From NCBI GenBank assembly GCA_034660395.1, contig JAYEJA010000091.1, forward strand, positions 1-47,607: DNA of 47,607 nucleotides, written 5' to 3'. A model generated the notes under the pieces. It had not been told where the DNA came from and did not search any database. It saw only the letters and a list, made by a program, of their open reading frames with translations. This document shows positions 8,021 through 16,880 of the stretch, piece after piece; within the stretch, counting starts at the first letter, position 1, and every line of letters begins with the position of its first letter. Position numbers and translations under genes: made by a program. This stretch comes from JAQVEM01 sp034660395. Lineage in GTDB: Bacteria; Actinomycetota; Humimicrobiia; Humimicrobiales; Humimicrobiaceae.

Positions 8021-8932
8021 TTAACAGGTCTTTCCCGTCTTAGCTGGTTCTTTTTTCCTATCCCTTAAAACTTTTTCCATTAAATAATCTGCTTTATAAG
8101 AAGACCTCACAAATACTCCGCTCGATACCGCCTTAAAACCAAAATCTTCTGCCAGCTTCCCTATTCTATCAAATTCTTCCCTGCTGTAATACCTTACAAC
8201 AGGAGTATTATTTTCCGAAGGCCTGAGATACTGCCCTATTGTGAGAATGTCACAATCTGCTTCCTTCAAGTCGGATAGCAACCCCATAACTTCATCCCCT
8301 CTTTCTCCCAGTCCCAGCATGAAACCTGACTTCGTAAAAATACCGGGTTTCAAAGATTTCGCATTTTTCAATACCCCGAGCGATGACTTATAATCAGAAG
8401 CCCTCTTTACCTTCCTGAATATCCTTTCAACCGTTTCTGTATTATGATTCAATACGTCCAGCCCCTGATTAAGAAACGTTTCCATATTACTTGCGTAACT
8501 ATTAAAATCAGGCACCAGGCATTCTATCCTTACTCCAGGATTAAGCTTTTTTATCTCCTTTATGGTTCTTGCAAAATGATGGCTTCCACCATCCGGAAGG
8601 TCATCTCTTGTTACCGAAGTTACAACTACATATTTCAGACCCATTTTCTTTACTGCCCCTGCAACCCTGCGCGGCTCATCTTCATCAAGCTTATCGGGTT
8701 TACCGGACCTTACATTACAATAGGAACAGTTTCTGGTACAAACATCTCCCATAATCATAAAAGTTGCGGTCCTGTTTGCAAAACACTCAAAAATGTTCGG
8801 GCACATAGCACTCTCGCAGACCGTGTTTAAATGCAAATCGCCTATAAGATTTTTAACTTCATTAACTCCTGCGCCGTTTAAAACTATTTTCTTCTTTAGC
8901 CAATCCGGCTTCTTATCGGACAATTTTACCAA
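8021..8932 (-). CDS. lipA: Lipoyl synthase
   Basis: Radical-SAM enzyme that inserts two sulfurs into protein-bound octanoyl chains. The auxiliary 4Fe-4S cysteines (C39, C44, C50 in CESAMCPNIFEC) and the radical-SAM motif C65-x3-C69-x2-C72 (CTRNCSYC) are all present, as is the C-terminal RSSY motif. 303 residues is close to the usual length. The TTG start overlaps the end of parB by 20 nt, an odd pairing since no lipB or lipoylated-enzyme genes are nearby; it probably uses the parAB transcript. Confidence 0.96.
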   Translation of the reverse strand: MVKLSDKKPDWLKKKIVLNGAGVNEVKNLIGDLHLNTVCESAMCPNIFECFANRTATFMIMGDVCTRNCSYCNVRSGKPDKLDEDEPRRVAGAVKKMGLKYVVVTSVTRDDLPDGGSHHFARTIKEIKKLNPGVRIECLVPDFNSYASNMETFLNQGLDVLNHNTETVERIFRKVKRASDYKSSLGVLKNAKSLKPGIFTKSGFMLGLGERGDEVMGLLSDLKEADCDILTIGQYLRPSENNTPVVRYYSREEFDRIGKLAEDFGFKAVSSGVFVRSSYKADYLMEKVLRDRKKEPAKTGKTC

Positions 8933-9773
8933 CTATTCTTTCTAAATCCTTAATAGAACCAAAATCTATTATTATTTTCCCTTTTCTCTTGCCCATTTGT
9001 ATTTTTACAGGAGCATTAATGTAACTGGATATTTTATTGGAAATATCCGGGAGCTTTGTGAGCTGCAGCACCTTCCCTTTTTTAGTTTTCGATTCAGGGT
9101 TTTTCTTCCTGTCAATTATTTTTTCTACATCCCTGACACTCATGCCATTTTTCACAATAAGATTTGCAATTCTTATCTTATCCTTATCTCCGTCTATGGA
9201 AAGTATTGCCCTTGCATGTCCTTCACTAATCTTTTCTTCATTTATCAGCTTCTGTACCTCTATCGGCAGTGATAGAAGCCTCATTGAATTAGTTATGACC
9301 GTCCTGCTTTTTCCAATTTTTTTTGAAAGCTGACTGTGTGTTATCTTAAATTCATCTATAAGCTGCCTGAACGTATATGCCTTCTCCATAGGGCTTAAGT
9401 TATCTCTGTGAATATTCTCAATAAGTGCCATTTCAAGTGATGAAATATCATCAACTTCCTTTACTGCAATAGCGGGGATGGTATTCATTCCAACTTTTTT
9501 TGTTGCCCTGAATCTTCTTTCTCCTGTTATAATTTCGTATTTTTCCTCCCCGTCTATCTCCCTTATCACAATGGGTTGTATAACTCCAAACTCCTTTATT
9601 GATTCTGCAAGCTCATCCAGTGAGTCGTTATCAAACCTGTTCCTTGGCTGGTTCCTATTTGGAATAATCTTATCCAGAGATATTTCCATAACTGCCCTGG
9701 TCTCACCTTCAGGAGTTTTGCCCATTGAGGGAATAAGCGCCCCCAGGCCTCTGCCCAAGCCTCTATTAGCCAT
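8913..9773 (-). CDS. parB: Chromosome-partitioning protein ParB
   Basis: CTP-dependent sliding clamp that loads at parS and organises the origin region. The N-terminus RGLGRGLGALIPS is the usual ParA-contacting segment. The ParB/Srx domain has NQPRNRFD and TGERRFRA (CTP-binding motif) plus ENIHRDNLSPMEKA; a helix-turn-helix (HSQLSKKIGKSRTVITNSMRLL) follows, then a C-terminal dimerisation domain. I choose ATG 9773 (MANRGLG), six bases downstream of a TTG; it overlaps the end of parA by 8 nt. Two parS sites lie 3.5-5 kb away. Confidence 0.96.
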   Translation of the reverse strand: MANRGLGRGLGALIPSMGKTPEGETRAVMEISLDKIIPNRNQPRNRFDNDSLDELAESIKEFGVIQPIVIREIDGEEKYEIITGERRFRATKKVGMNTIPAIAVKEVDDISSLEMALIENIHRDNLSPMEKAYTFRQLIDEFKITHSQLSKKIGKSRTVITNSMRLLSLPIEVQKLINEEKISEGHARAILSIDGDKDKIRIANLIVKNGMSVRDVEKIIDRKKNPESKTKKGKVLQLTKLPDISNKISSYINAPVKIQMGKRKGKIIIDFGSIKDLERIVGKIVR

Positions 9774-10590
9774 TTTCAATCACTTCCTTTGTAAAATTAC
9801 TATATGCCTCCGCCCCTTTACATCCAGGGTCATACTCCAGTATTGGTTTGCCGTAGCTCGGGGCTTCGCTGAGTCTAACGTTTCTCGGTATTATAGTTTT
9901 ATATACCTTCTCTGAGAAAAAATTCTTTACTTCTTCAATAACCTGACCTGCAAGTTTAATTCGCGGGTCATACATTGTCATTATCGCCCCTTTTATAATT
10001 AATTTATCATTAAGATTTTTCTTGACCATCTCTATTGTGTTTAAAAGCTGACCCAGTCCCTCCAGGGCATAATATTCACATTGTATCGGTATAATAACCT
10101 CTCTTGCTGCCGCAAGGGCATTAATAGTCAAAAGCCCCAGTGCCGGAGGGCAATCTATCAGTATGAAGTCATAATCTCTCTTAATTTTACTTACGGCTTC
10201 CTTTAGCTTGAACTCTCTTTTCAAGCTTGATACCAGCTCTACCTCTGCTCCTGCAAGCTCTATTGATGAAGGTATAATCTTAAGATTTTCATATTGTGTA
10301 CCCAGTATAACCTCGTCCGGTTCCATGTCATGAATGAGAATATCATATATTGATTGCTTTATATCCGTGGAGTCTATGCCCAGACCGCTTGTTGAGTTGC
10401 TCTGGGGATCAAGGTCTATCAGCAGTGTTTTATAGCCGAACGAACTTAAATAAGCAGAAACATTCACTGCCGTTGTGCTCTTCCCTACTCCGCCCTTCTG
10501 GTTTGTAATGGCAATTATTCTTTCGAGCTTTTTTCTTTTTATAAGCTCGTTATTTTTTCTGTTCTTAATTATATTGCTTAAAAAACTCAT
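9766..10590 (-). CDS. parA: Chromosome-partitioning ATPase ParA (Soj)
   Basis: Deviant Walker-A ATPase (KGGVGKSTTAVNV) with LLIDLDPQ and LIDCPPALGLLT switch motifs; it drives ParB-parS segregation. 274 residues includes about 22 extra basic residues before the usual start (RIIAITNQKGG), and no clear ribosome binding site precedes the outer ATG, so the true start may be internal. Followed by parB with an 8-nt overlap. Confidence 0.95.
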   Translation of the reverse strand: MSFLSNIIKNRKNNELIKRKKLERIIAITNQKGGVGKSTTAVNVSAYLSSFGYKTLLIDLDPQSNSTSGLGIDSTDIKQSIYDILIHDMEPDEVILGTQYENLKIIPSSIELAGAEVELVSSLKREFKLKEAVSKIKRDYDFILIDCPPALGLLTINALAAAREVIIPIQCEYYALEGLGQLLNTIEMVKKNLNDKLIIKGAIMTMYDPRIKLAGQVIEEVKNFFSEKVYKTIIPRNVRLSEAPSYGKPILEYDPGCKGAEAYSNFTKEVIENG

Positions 10591-10658
10591 TTAACAAATA
10601 CGTTATTAACATTTGTGCATTAATCCCTTTACACAATTACTTAAAACAACCTCCCTGT

Positions 10659-11390
10659 TTATAAAGGATTTTTCTTTATCCTATTAAAACTACGCGGGTA
10701 TTTCAGCGGTGACTTACTTACTTTTTTTATTTCTAAAAATGACCTGTACTCATTAAGGTAAGGAACGTCTACTTCAAACAAGCCACTTATCCTTCCTCCT
10801 AATTTTTTTACAGAATCTCCGCTTCTTTTAACTTCTGCCGTTATTTTTTTACTCTTATAAAATACAATTCTACCATTAATCCTGCAAAATGGAATTGTTA
10901 ATTCAATTAAAATATTATACTTTGTAACACCCCTTGATACAACTACATCAAAAGACTCTCTGTACTTTTTCTGACCTGCCAGCTGCTCTGCTCTTCCCTT
11001 TAGTATTATAACATTTTCAAGGTTTATTTCTTTAATTACATCTTTTAAAAAATTAATTTTTTTTGAAGAAATATCAAGCAAATAAAATTCCCGGTCATCC
11101 ATGATAATAGAAAGGGGGATGCCCGGAAGACCTGCACCCGTTCCTACATCAAGAATCTTTTTAAAGCTGCCACTTGCTTTAAAAATATTATTTTTATATT
11201 TTAGAATTGCTAACGAATCCAGTATATGCCTGACCATTATCCCCTCTTTATCTTTTGTTCCTGTTAGATTAACCTTTCTATTATATTCATAAATCATGTC
11301 CATGTATTTCTCCAGAGCACCAAGCTCTTTATCTGAAGAATATATTCCAAGCTCTCTAAGCGATTGGTCTAAATTGCCGCAACCTTTCAA
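10659..11390 (-). CDS. rsmG: 16S rRNA (guanine-N7) methyltransferase RsmG
   Basis: Methylates G527 of 16S rRNA using SAM. SAM-binding motif ILDVGTGAGLPGIPLSI, with KKINFLKDVI and VVVSRGVTKYNIL as further family blocks; 243 residues is typical. TTG start overlaps the mnmG stop as TTGA, with AAAGGA eight bases upstream, so translation is probably coupled to mnmG. Confidence 0.95.
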   Translation of the reverse strand: MKGCGNLDQSLRELGIYSSDKELGALEKYMDMIYEYNRKVNLTGTKDKEGIMVRHILDSLAILKYKNNIFKASGSFKKILDVGTGAGLPGIPLSIIMDDREFYLLDISSKKINFLKDVIKEINLENVIILKGRAEQLAGQKKYRESFDVVVSRGVTKYNILIELTIPFCRINGRIVFYKSKKITAEVKRSGDSVKKLGGRISGLFEVDVPYLNEYRSFLEIKKVSKSPLKYPRSFNRIKKNPL

Positions 11391-13261
11391 CTTTTAATTC
11401 CTTTCTTAAGCTTACCTTTTAAAATAAGCATCAGTGCCGATATATCCGCAGGAGATATTCCGGCTATTCTTGAAGCCTGCCCCAGCGTATTCGGCTTAAT
11501 GCTTGAGAGTTTCTCTTTTGCTTCAAAGGTTAGACCATTTATTTTAAAATAATCCAGGTCCAGTGGTAAATAATACTTCTCAATACCTTCCATTTCCTTT
11601 ATCTGGCTTAACTGCCTTCTAATATAACCTTCATACTTCACCCTTATTTCAACCTGCCTGAGAACTTTCTTATCATAATTATCCCCTAACCAGTCAAGCA
11701 AAATCGAAACATCACCTATCTTAACTTCAGGTCTCTTCAACAGTTTTAAAGCACTTAAAGGAGTTTCAATTTGTTTTATACCCATTCTCTTAAAAAAATC
11801 GTTTATATCTCTACCAGGTTTTAATATGCTGGAGCTTAATTTTTTAATAACTTTATCTATCTCTTTCTTTCTTTTTACAACCTCCTTATATTGATTATCT
11901 GTTATAAGCCCTACATCCTTACCAAGTTTACTCAGCCTTATATCAGCATTATCGGACCTTAGTATCAGTCTGTATTCTGCCCTGGAAGTATATATTCTGT
12001 ACGGCTCTACCAGCTGCTTTGTGATAATATCATCTATAAGCACTCCTATATAGCTGTTATCCCTTGTAAGTATCATAGGCGGATTTCCCCTGATCTTTTG
12101 AACCGCATTTACTCCTGCTACAAATCCCTGAACGGCAGCTTCCTCATATCCAGATGTACCGTTTATTTGCCCTGCAAAATATAAATTTTCAACCATTTTT
12201 GACTCCATTGTAAGGTTAAGCTGACCTGGAATTATATAATCATACTCTACCGCATATCCCGGCCTTATAATTCTCGCATCTTTAAGACCTTCAACAGTAT
12301 TTATTATTCTCTGCTGTATGGCTGCAGGCATGCTTGTCGTAAGCCCCTGAAGATACATTTCATTGGTGTTTATACCTTCCGGCTCTATAAAAACCGGATG
12401 CCTCCCCTTCTCCGGAAAATTAATAACTTTTCTGTCAATTGAAGGGCAATGCCTTGGGCCGTGTGTGTCAATCATCCCTGTTTTTATAGGAGACTTATCA
12501 ATATTTTCAGCAATAACCCTGTGTGTTTCTTTATTTGTATATGTCAGGTAGCAGTCTTCACTTTCATGTATTTTCTCTTTATCCCAGAAAGAAAAGCTTA
12601 AAGGTTTCCTATCGCCACTCTGTACCTTTGTTTTTGAAAAATCTATCGTCCTTCTGTCAATTCTGGGTGGTGTTGCAGTTTGAAATCTTCCAACCATAAA
12701 ACCATTCATTGCAAGGTTTTTCGTTAATCTTAACGCCGGATACTCTCCCATACGTCCAGCAGGGTAATCCTTTACCCCTATTATTATTCTTCCCCTTAAA
12801 AAAGTCCCTGCTGTTATAATAACTGCCCTGCTTTTAAATACCTCTCCGCTTTCGGTTCCCACACCTTTAATTGCATCGTCTTTCACAATAATTTTACCTA
12901 CTGTCCCCTGCCTCAACGTAAGGTTTTCCGTATTCTCAAGAATTCTTTTCATCTCAATTTCATATTCTTTCTTATCTACCTGCGCTCTTAAAGCCTGCAC
13001 CGCAGGCCCTTTGCTACTGTTTAAAACTTTTATCTGTATAATTGTCTTATCCGTAACTTTCGCCATCTGCCCGCCCATTGCATCAAGCTCCCTTACCAGC
13101 TGGCTTTTTCCAACGCCCCCTATTGAAGGATTACAGGGCATTAGCGCTATTTTATCCACGTTAATCGTAAGAAGTAGAGTTTTTAGTCCTGATCTTGCTG
13201 ATACCAGTGCTGCCTCACATCCGGAATGCCCTGCACCAACAACGATTACATCATAATTCAT
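11387..13261 (-). CDS. mnmG: tRNA uridine 5-carboxymethylaminomethyl modification enzyme MnmG
   Basis: FAD enzyme that, with MnmE, modifies U34 of several tRNAs. Full length at 624 residues. FAD-binding VGAGHSGCEAA at the N-terminus; both functionally important cysteines are kept, in ALMPCNPSIGG (C43) and GPRHCPSID; ETHRVI, TGYEEAAVQG and the C-terminal tRNA-binding helical domain (YRLILRSDNADIRL and beyond) are present. A perfect parS lies 17 bp upstream of the start. This is the functional copy, in contrast to the shorter paralogue immediately upstream. Confidence 0.97.
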   Translation of the reverse strand: MNYDVIVVGAGHSGCEAALVSARSGLKTLLLTINVDKIALMPCNPSIGGVGKSQLVRELDAMGGQMAKVTDKTIIQIKVLNSSKGPAVQALRAQVDKKEYEIEMKRILENTENLTLRQGTVGKIIVKDDAIKGVGTESGEVFKSRAVIITAGTFLRGRIIIGVKDYPAGRMGEYPALRLTKNLAMNGFMVGRFQTATPPRIDRRTIDFSKTKVQSGDRKPLSFSFWDKEKIHESEDCYLTYTNKETHRVIAENIDKSPIKTGMIDTHGPRHCPSIDRKVINFPEKGRHPVFIEPEGINTNEMYLQGLTTSMPAAIQQRIINTVEGLKDARIIRPGYAVEYDYIIPGQLNLTMESKMVENLYFAGQINGTSGYEEAAVQGFVAGVNAVQKIRGNPPMILTRDNSYIGVLIDDIITKQLVEPYRIYTSRAEYRLILRSDNADIRLSKLGKDVGLITDNQYKEVVKRKKEIDKVIKKLSSSILKPGRDINDFFKRMGIKQIETPLSALKLLKRPEVKIGDVSILLDWLGDNYDKKVLRQVEIRVKYEGYIRRQLSQIKEMEGIEKYYLPLDLDYFKINGLTFEAKEKLSSIKPNTLGQASRIAGISPADISALMLILKGKLKKGIKS

Positions 13262-13278
13262 TTTTTTTATTAATTGAT

Positions 13279-13294
13279 TGTTTCACGTGAAACA
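13279..13294. promoter_or_regulatory. parS site 1
   Basis: TGTTTCACGTGAAACA is an exact match to the consensus parS 16-mer recognised by chromosomal ParB proteins. It lies between mnmG and its paralogue, 17 bp upstream of the mnmG start, and close to parB and dnaA. Confidence 0.95.
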
Positions 13295-13330
13295 GTTTTA
13301 AATTATTATAAATTATCTTTAATTCTATTA

Positions 13331-14671
13331 TTAGAAGCCTAAAATATTTTTTAATTTCATATTTATATTTTTAACATTTTTAGAATAGTCCCCTGTCTTT
13401 AAAATATCATCACCCAATAAACTGCTGTTTCCCTTCCCTTCTGCTATATTACTTATAAATCTACCTATACATCCATCTTCCTTTTTAAGGAAAACATTTT
13501 CAATTCCCCGTATCTTTCTGGACACACCTATACCTGCAATAATTCCCTGCGCTGCAGATTCTTCATATCCTATAGTCCCGTTTACCTTTCCAGCAAAGAA
13601 TATGCCGCTTATTCCCTTGCTCTCAAGATTTTTATCCAGCTGTGAAGCCGACATATAGTTGTATTCTATTCCGTATCCGGGTCTTGTTATCTCCACTTTC
13701 TCAAATCCTTTTAACTTTCTTAAAATGTTAAGCTGCAATTTTTCCGGAAGTGCAGTTTCCATACCTTTCATATACATTTCACCGGTATTTCTTCCCAATG
13801 GCTGAATAATTACTTCTCTATCCTCTCCGCTTTCCTCTTTAAATATTCTACCCTCTATAGGCAGCTGTTTTCCCTCAAGAATCCTTTTCCCGTTATTTAA
13901 TATTTCTCTTTTCATTTCTTTTATATACTTTACTACACCGCTGCCTATCCTATTAGAATAACTGCATTTTTGTTTGATTTCCTCTTTATTTTCTATATCT
14001 AAAAAAAACTTATCAGCTTCAACATTAAATTGTTTTTTTAGTACACTTCTTTTAATAGTTTTCAAATCTACCGTCGGAGCTACATATCTTCTTAAAAGCC
14101 CAAAATTAAAACCAATCTTCTCAAGGCTTCTTAAAAAACTACTTGAGCATATTTCTCCGTGTCTCCCCGCTTCCATTTCATAATCTCCCCAGTAAATTCT
14201 TCCCCCCAGAAAAGTTCCTGTTGCAATAATTATGTATTTTCCGTAATATACTATTCCATCGCTTGTTTTTAACCTGATATATTCCCCTTCTTTATTAATA
14301 TCCACTGCAAGGGCCTGTCTTATATATAAATTTTCCTTATTCTCCAGAACTTTATTTAAAAATAGCGAATATCTTCTTTCATCAACCAGGACTTTTACCA
14401 TTTCTGAATCTTTTCTTTCTTTATTCAGATTAATATAACTCCTTACAATATTATCCGGCATTTCTCCGCCCAGTATATTTAACTCCCTTATAATTAATTC
14501 TCTTACACATCCTCCCATATCATTTCCAAATGGCATTAGTGCAATATTATCCATATTAATTGATAAAAGTAGGGTTTTTAGGTTCTTCTTCGCTGTTAAT
14601 AGAGCAGCTTCAATCCCTGCGTGCCCTGCGCCAACAACAATTACGTCATAAATTGTCTTTTCTTCTACCAT
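13331..14671 (-). CDS. MnmG paralogue lacking catalytic cysteines and tRNA-binding domain
   Basis: 446 residues clearly homologous to the first two thirds of MnmG: FAD-binding VGAGHAGIEAALL, GTFLGGRIYWG, TRPGYGIEYNYM and FFAGKVNGTIGYEESAAQG. It ends soon after this FAD segment, so the C-terminal helical domain that contacts MnmE and tRNA is missing. ALMPCNP is replaced by ALMPFGNDMGG, and the GPRxCPSI segment is absent (QLPIEGRIF occupies the area), so both catalytic cysteines are lost. It is not TrmFO, whose N-terminal and Cys motifs differ. The frame is open throughout and FAD residues are kept, so it is probably expressed. A parS lies 10 bp upstream, as it lies just upstream of mnmG, consistent with tandem duplication. 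Function unknown. Confidence 0.85.
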   Translation of the reverse strand: MVEEKTIYDVIVVGAGHAGIEAALLTAKKNLKTLLLSINMDNIALMPFGNDMGGCVRELIIRELNILGGEMPDNIVRSYINLNKERKDSEMVKVLVDERRYSLFLNKVLENKENLYIRQALAVDINKEGEYIRLKTSDGIVYYGKYIIIATGTFLGGRIYWGDYEMEAGRHGEICSSSFLRSLEKIGFNFGLLRRYVAPTVDLKTIKRSVLKKQFNVEADKFFLDIENKEEIKQKCSYSNRIGSGVVKYIKEMKREILNNGKRILEGKQLPIEGRIFKEESGEDREVIIQPLGRNTGEMYMKGMETALPEKLQLNILRKLKGFEKVEITRPGYGIEYNYMSASQLDKNLESKGISGIFFAGKVNGTIGYEESAAQGIIAGIGVSRKIRGIENVFLKKEDGCIGRFISNIAEGKGNSSLLGDDILKTGDYSKNVKNINMKLKNILGF

Positions 14672-14681
14672 TTTTTATAAA

Positions 14682-14697
14682 TGTTTCACGTGAAACA
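14682..14697. promoter_or_regulatory. parS site 2
   Basis: A second exact TGTTTCACGTGAAACA, between mnmE and the MnmG paralogue, 10 bp upstream of the paralogue's start and 1.4 kb from the first site. Confidence 0.95.
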
Positions 14698-14738
14698 TTT
14701 TCGCCAAATATTCCTTTTATATTGCTTTTTGTCACTCT

Positions 14739-16133
14739 TTATTTACCAACGCAAAACTGGCCGAATATTTTTTCTAAAATATCATCCCTGACAGTTTTTC
14801 CGATTATCTCTCCCAGCATTGTATATGCTTCCTTTAAATCATATGATGGAAATTCCTCTGACATTCTCTCAGCCATTGCTCTTTCTGCTTTATCCAGCGT
14901 GCTTTTCACCTTTTTAAGTATATTCATCTGTCTTTTATTTACTATTACCTTTTCCTCCAGATTAATATCCCCGCCGTTTAACGCTGTCTTTCTTATTATA
15001 TCCTCTAATCTCTTTATTCCGGTTCCTTTTAATGCAGATATTTTTATTATATTTCCATATTTAAAGAAATTTTTTATTTTTCCTATATCAATCTTCAGCT
15101 CCAAGTCAATTTTATTTACGCAGCATATCGAAGTTTTATTCTTTATCTTCTTTATTATTTCCATATCCGTTTTCTCAAGCTTTCCATTGCCATCCATTAC
15201 CATTATTATAAGTTCCGCTTCGTCTATGTGCTCGATGCTTTTCCCTACGCCTATTTTTTCAATAGCATTTTTTGTCTTCCTTATACCTGCAGTATCTACA
15301 AGTATCAGCGGTATACCCTCGACATATATTACTTCCTCTACAGCATCTCTTGTTGTTCCTGGAATTGATGTAACTATTGCTTTATCATTTCCCAGTAGAT
15401 AATTAAGTAAACTTGATTTTCCCACATTAGGTTTCCCGACAATTGCTACTTTTACTCCATTTTTTATTATTTCCCCTCTCTTTTCATCATCTATAATCTC
15501 CACAAGCTCTTCTTTTATTTTTATGACATCCATTTCCAATTTATTATATGGAGTTATCTCCAGGTCCTCTTCTACAAAATCCACAGATGCCTCAAGCTGC
15601 GCCATAACATCAAGAATTCTATTTCTTAGTTTTTCAATATTATTTTTTACATTTCCCTGAAGGTTTTTTGCTGCTATTTTTAAACTTTCCTCCGTCCTTG
15701 ACCTTACTATATCTATTACTGACTCCGCCTGTGAAAGGTCTATTCTTCCGCTTAAAAATGCCCTTTTAGTAAATTCACCGGGCTCTGCTATCCTTGCGCC
15801 TTTTTCTACGCATAATTCCATAACCTTTCCTACTGGAATCATGCCCCCGTGACAATTTATTTCTACAACATCTTCTTTTGTATATGACTTAGGATTTTTC
15901 ATTAAAGATACAACAACTTCATCTATTATGCTGCCCTTATCAACAATATGACCATAAACCATGCTGTATGTTTCCAGCTCCTTAATTTTACTACTATTTT
16001 TAGCCCTGAATATTTTATCCGCGATATTTATAGAATTTCTACCGCTTAATTTTACTATTCCAATTGCAGCCTCTCCCGGTCTTGTTCCTACAGCTACTAT
16101 TGTATCCTTGCTGTTCATTGTTTCATCACTCAT
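14739..16133 (-). CDS. mnmE: tRNA modification GTPase MnmE
   Basis: 464 residues, normal length. N-terminal formyl-THF-binding domain (IVAVGTRPGEAAIGIVKLSG), helical domain, inserted G domain with GKPNVGKSSLLN (P-loop), TTRDAVEE, DTAG, and NKID, and the C-terminal CVGK motif with its catalytic-type cysteine. Partner of MnmG in wobble-uridine modification. It starts the minus-strand cluster of mnmE, MnmG paralogue, mnmG, rsmG, parA, parB and lipA; a terminator separates it from jag upstream. Confidence 0.97.
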   Translation of the reverse strand: MSDETMNSKDTIVAVGTRPGEAAIGIVKLSGRNSINIADKIFRAKNSSKIKELETYSMVYGHIVDKGSIIDEVVVSLMKNPKSYTKEDVVEINCHGGMIPVGKVMELCVEKGARIAEPGEFTKRAFLSGRIDLSQAESVIDIVRSRTEESLKIAAKNLQGNVKNNIEKLRNRILDVMAQLEASVDFVEEDLEITPYNKLEMDVIKIKEELVEIIDDEKRGEIIKNGVKVAIVGKPNVGKSSLLNYLLGNDKAIVTSIPGTTRDAVEEVIYVEGIPLILVDTAGIRKTKNAIEKIGVGKSIEHIDEAELIIMVMDGNGKLEKTDMEIIKKIKNKTSICCVNKIDLELKIDIGKIKNFFKYGNIIKISALKGTGIKRLEDIIRKTALNGGDINLEEKVIVNKRQMNILKKVKSTLDKAERAMAERMSEEFPSYDLKEAYTMLGEIIGKTVRDDILEKIFGQFCVGK

Positions 16134-16210
16134 ATTTAAATTTAGAATTTATATCCTGTTTTTGATTTAAGCTAATTATATTCAATAAATATTAATATTA
16201 AAACCAAATA

Positions 16211-16234
16211 AAAAAATGGCATTTTACTGCCATT
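16211..16234 (-). terminator. Terminator after jag
   Basis: AATGGCA/TGCCATT stem with a 6-nt loop (16215-16234), followed on the minus strand by a U-run. It ends the rpmH-rnpA-yidD-yidC-jag transcription unit before mnmE. Confidence 0.8.
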
Positions 16235-16264
16235 TATTTTATTATTCTTTTTTAACTTTACTCT

Positions 16265-16855
16265 CTATTTACCTGCCTTTTCCGGGTATATTATTACCCG
16301 CCTTACCGGCTCTTCGTTTACACTTTTTGTCCCGACATCCTTAATTCTTGAAATAGCCTTATGTATTGTCTTCCTTTCATATCCGCACATAGGCTTCATG
16401 TATATCTTTCTTCCTTCCTTAATGGCTTTCCTTGCCATCCTTATGGCATCCTTTTTTATATTCTCCATCTTATTTTTCCTGTAATTTTTAATATCTATAA
16501 AAACATTTTTGTCAATAATATTTTTCCTCTTGCCAATCAGGTTTATGATATACTCAAGCGCCTGTATGTTTTTACCTCCTCTTCCTATAGCTATACCCAG
16601 GTCTTTCCCATCAACAAGCAATTTAAACTTTTTTAAGTCCGTACTTATTTTTACTTTCTCTCCAATGCATATAAGCTCTATCGATTTTTTTAATATCCCT
16701 TTTATTTTCTCCAGCCCGCCGATGTTTTTATCTATCTCTTTCTCTTTTCTCTCTCCCTTTGTACTGTCCTCTAATAATTTATTGTTCTTCTGTTCTTCTT
16801 CCAGCGACTCTACATATGAATCCAGCGCATTTCCAATACTGTTTTCCTCCGTCAT
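16265..16855 (-). CDS. jag: Jag/KhpB-type RNA-binding protein (KH-R3H)
   Basis: 196 residues: acidic N-terminal part, a KH domain with GRGGKNIQALEYIIN, and a C-terminal R3H domain (RMARKAIKEGRKIYMKPM, then GYERKTIHKAI). Binds RNA and in other bacteria influences cell-wall synthesis and division; almost always next to yidC, as here. The full Jag-N domain is not obvious. Strong GGGGG site upstream of the ATG. Confidence 0.92.
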   Translation of the reverse strand: MTEENSIGNALDSYVESLEEEQKNNKLLEDSTKGERKEKEIDKNIGGLEKIKGILKKSIELICIGEKVKISTDLKKFKLLVDGKDLGIAIGRGGKNIQALEYIINLIGKRKNIIDKNVFIDIKNYRKNKMENIKKDAIRMARKAIKEGRKIYMKPMCGYERKTIHKAISRIKDVGTKSVNEEPVRRVIIYPEKAGK

Positions 16856-16880
16856 TTTATCGCCCCCTGAAATTAAAACA

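Noticed and set aside
13331..14671. TrmFO (short GidA-type) identity for the MnmG paralogue
   Set aside because: The N-terminal and GTIGYEESAAQG segments follow MnmG, and the TrmFO-specific motifs are absent.
14560..15402. 280-residue plus-strand ORF
   Set aside because: It is antisense to mnmE, hydrophobic through codon mirroring, and shows no family motif.
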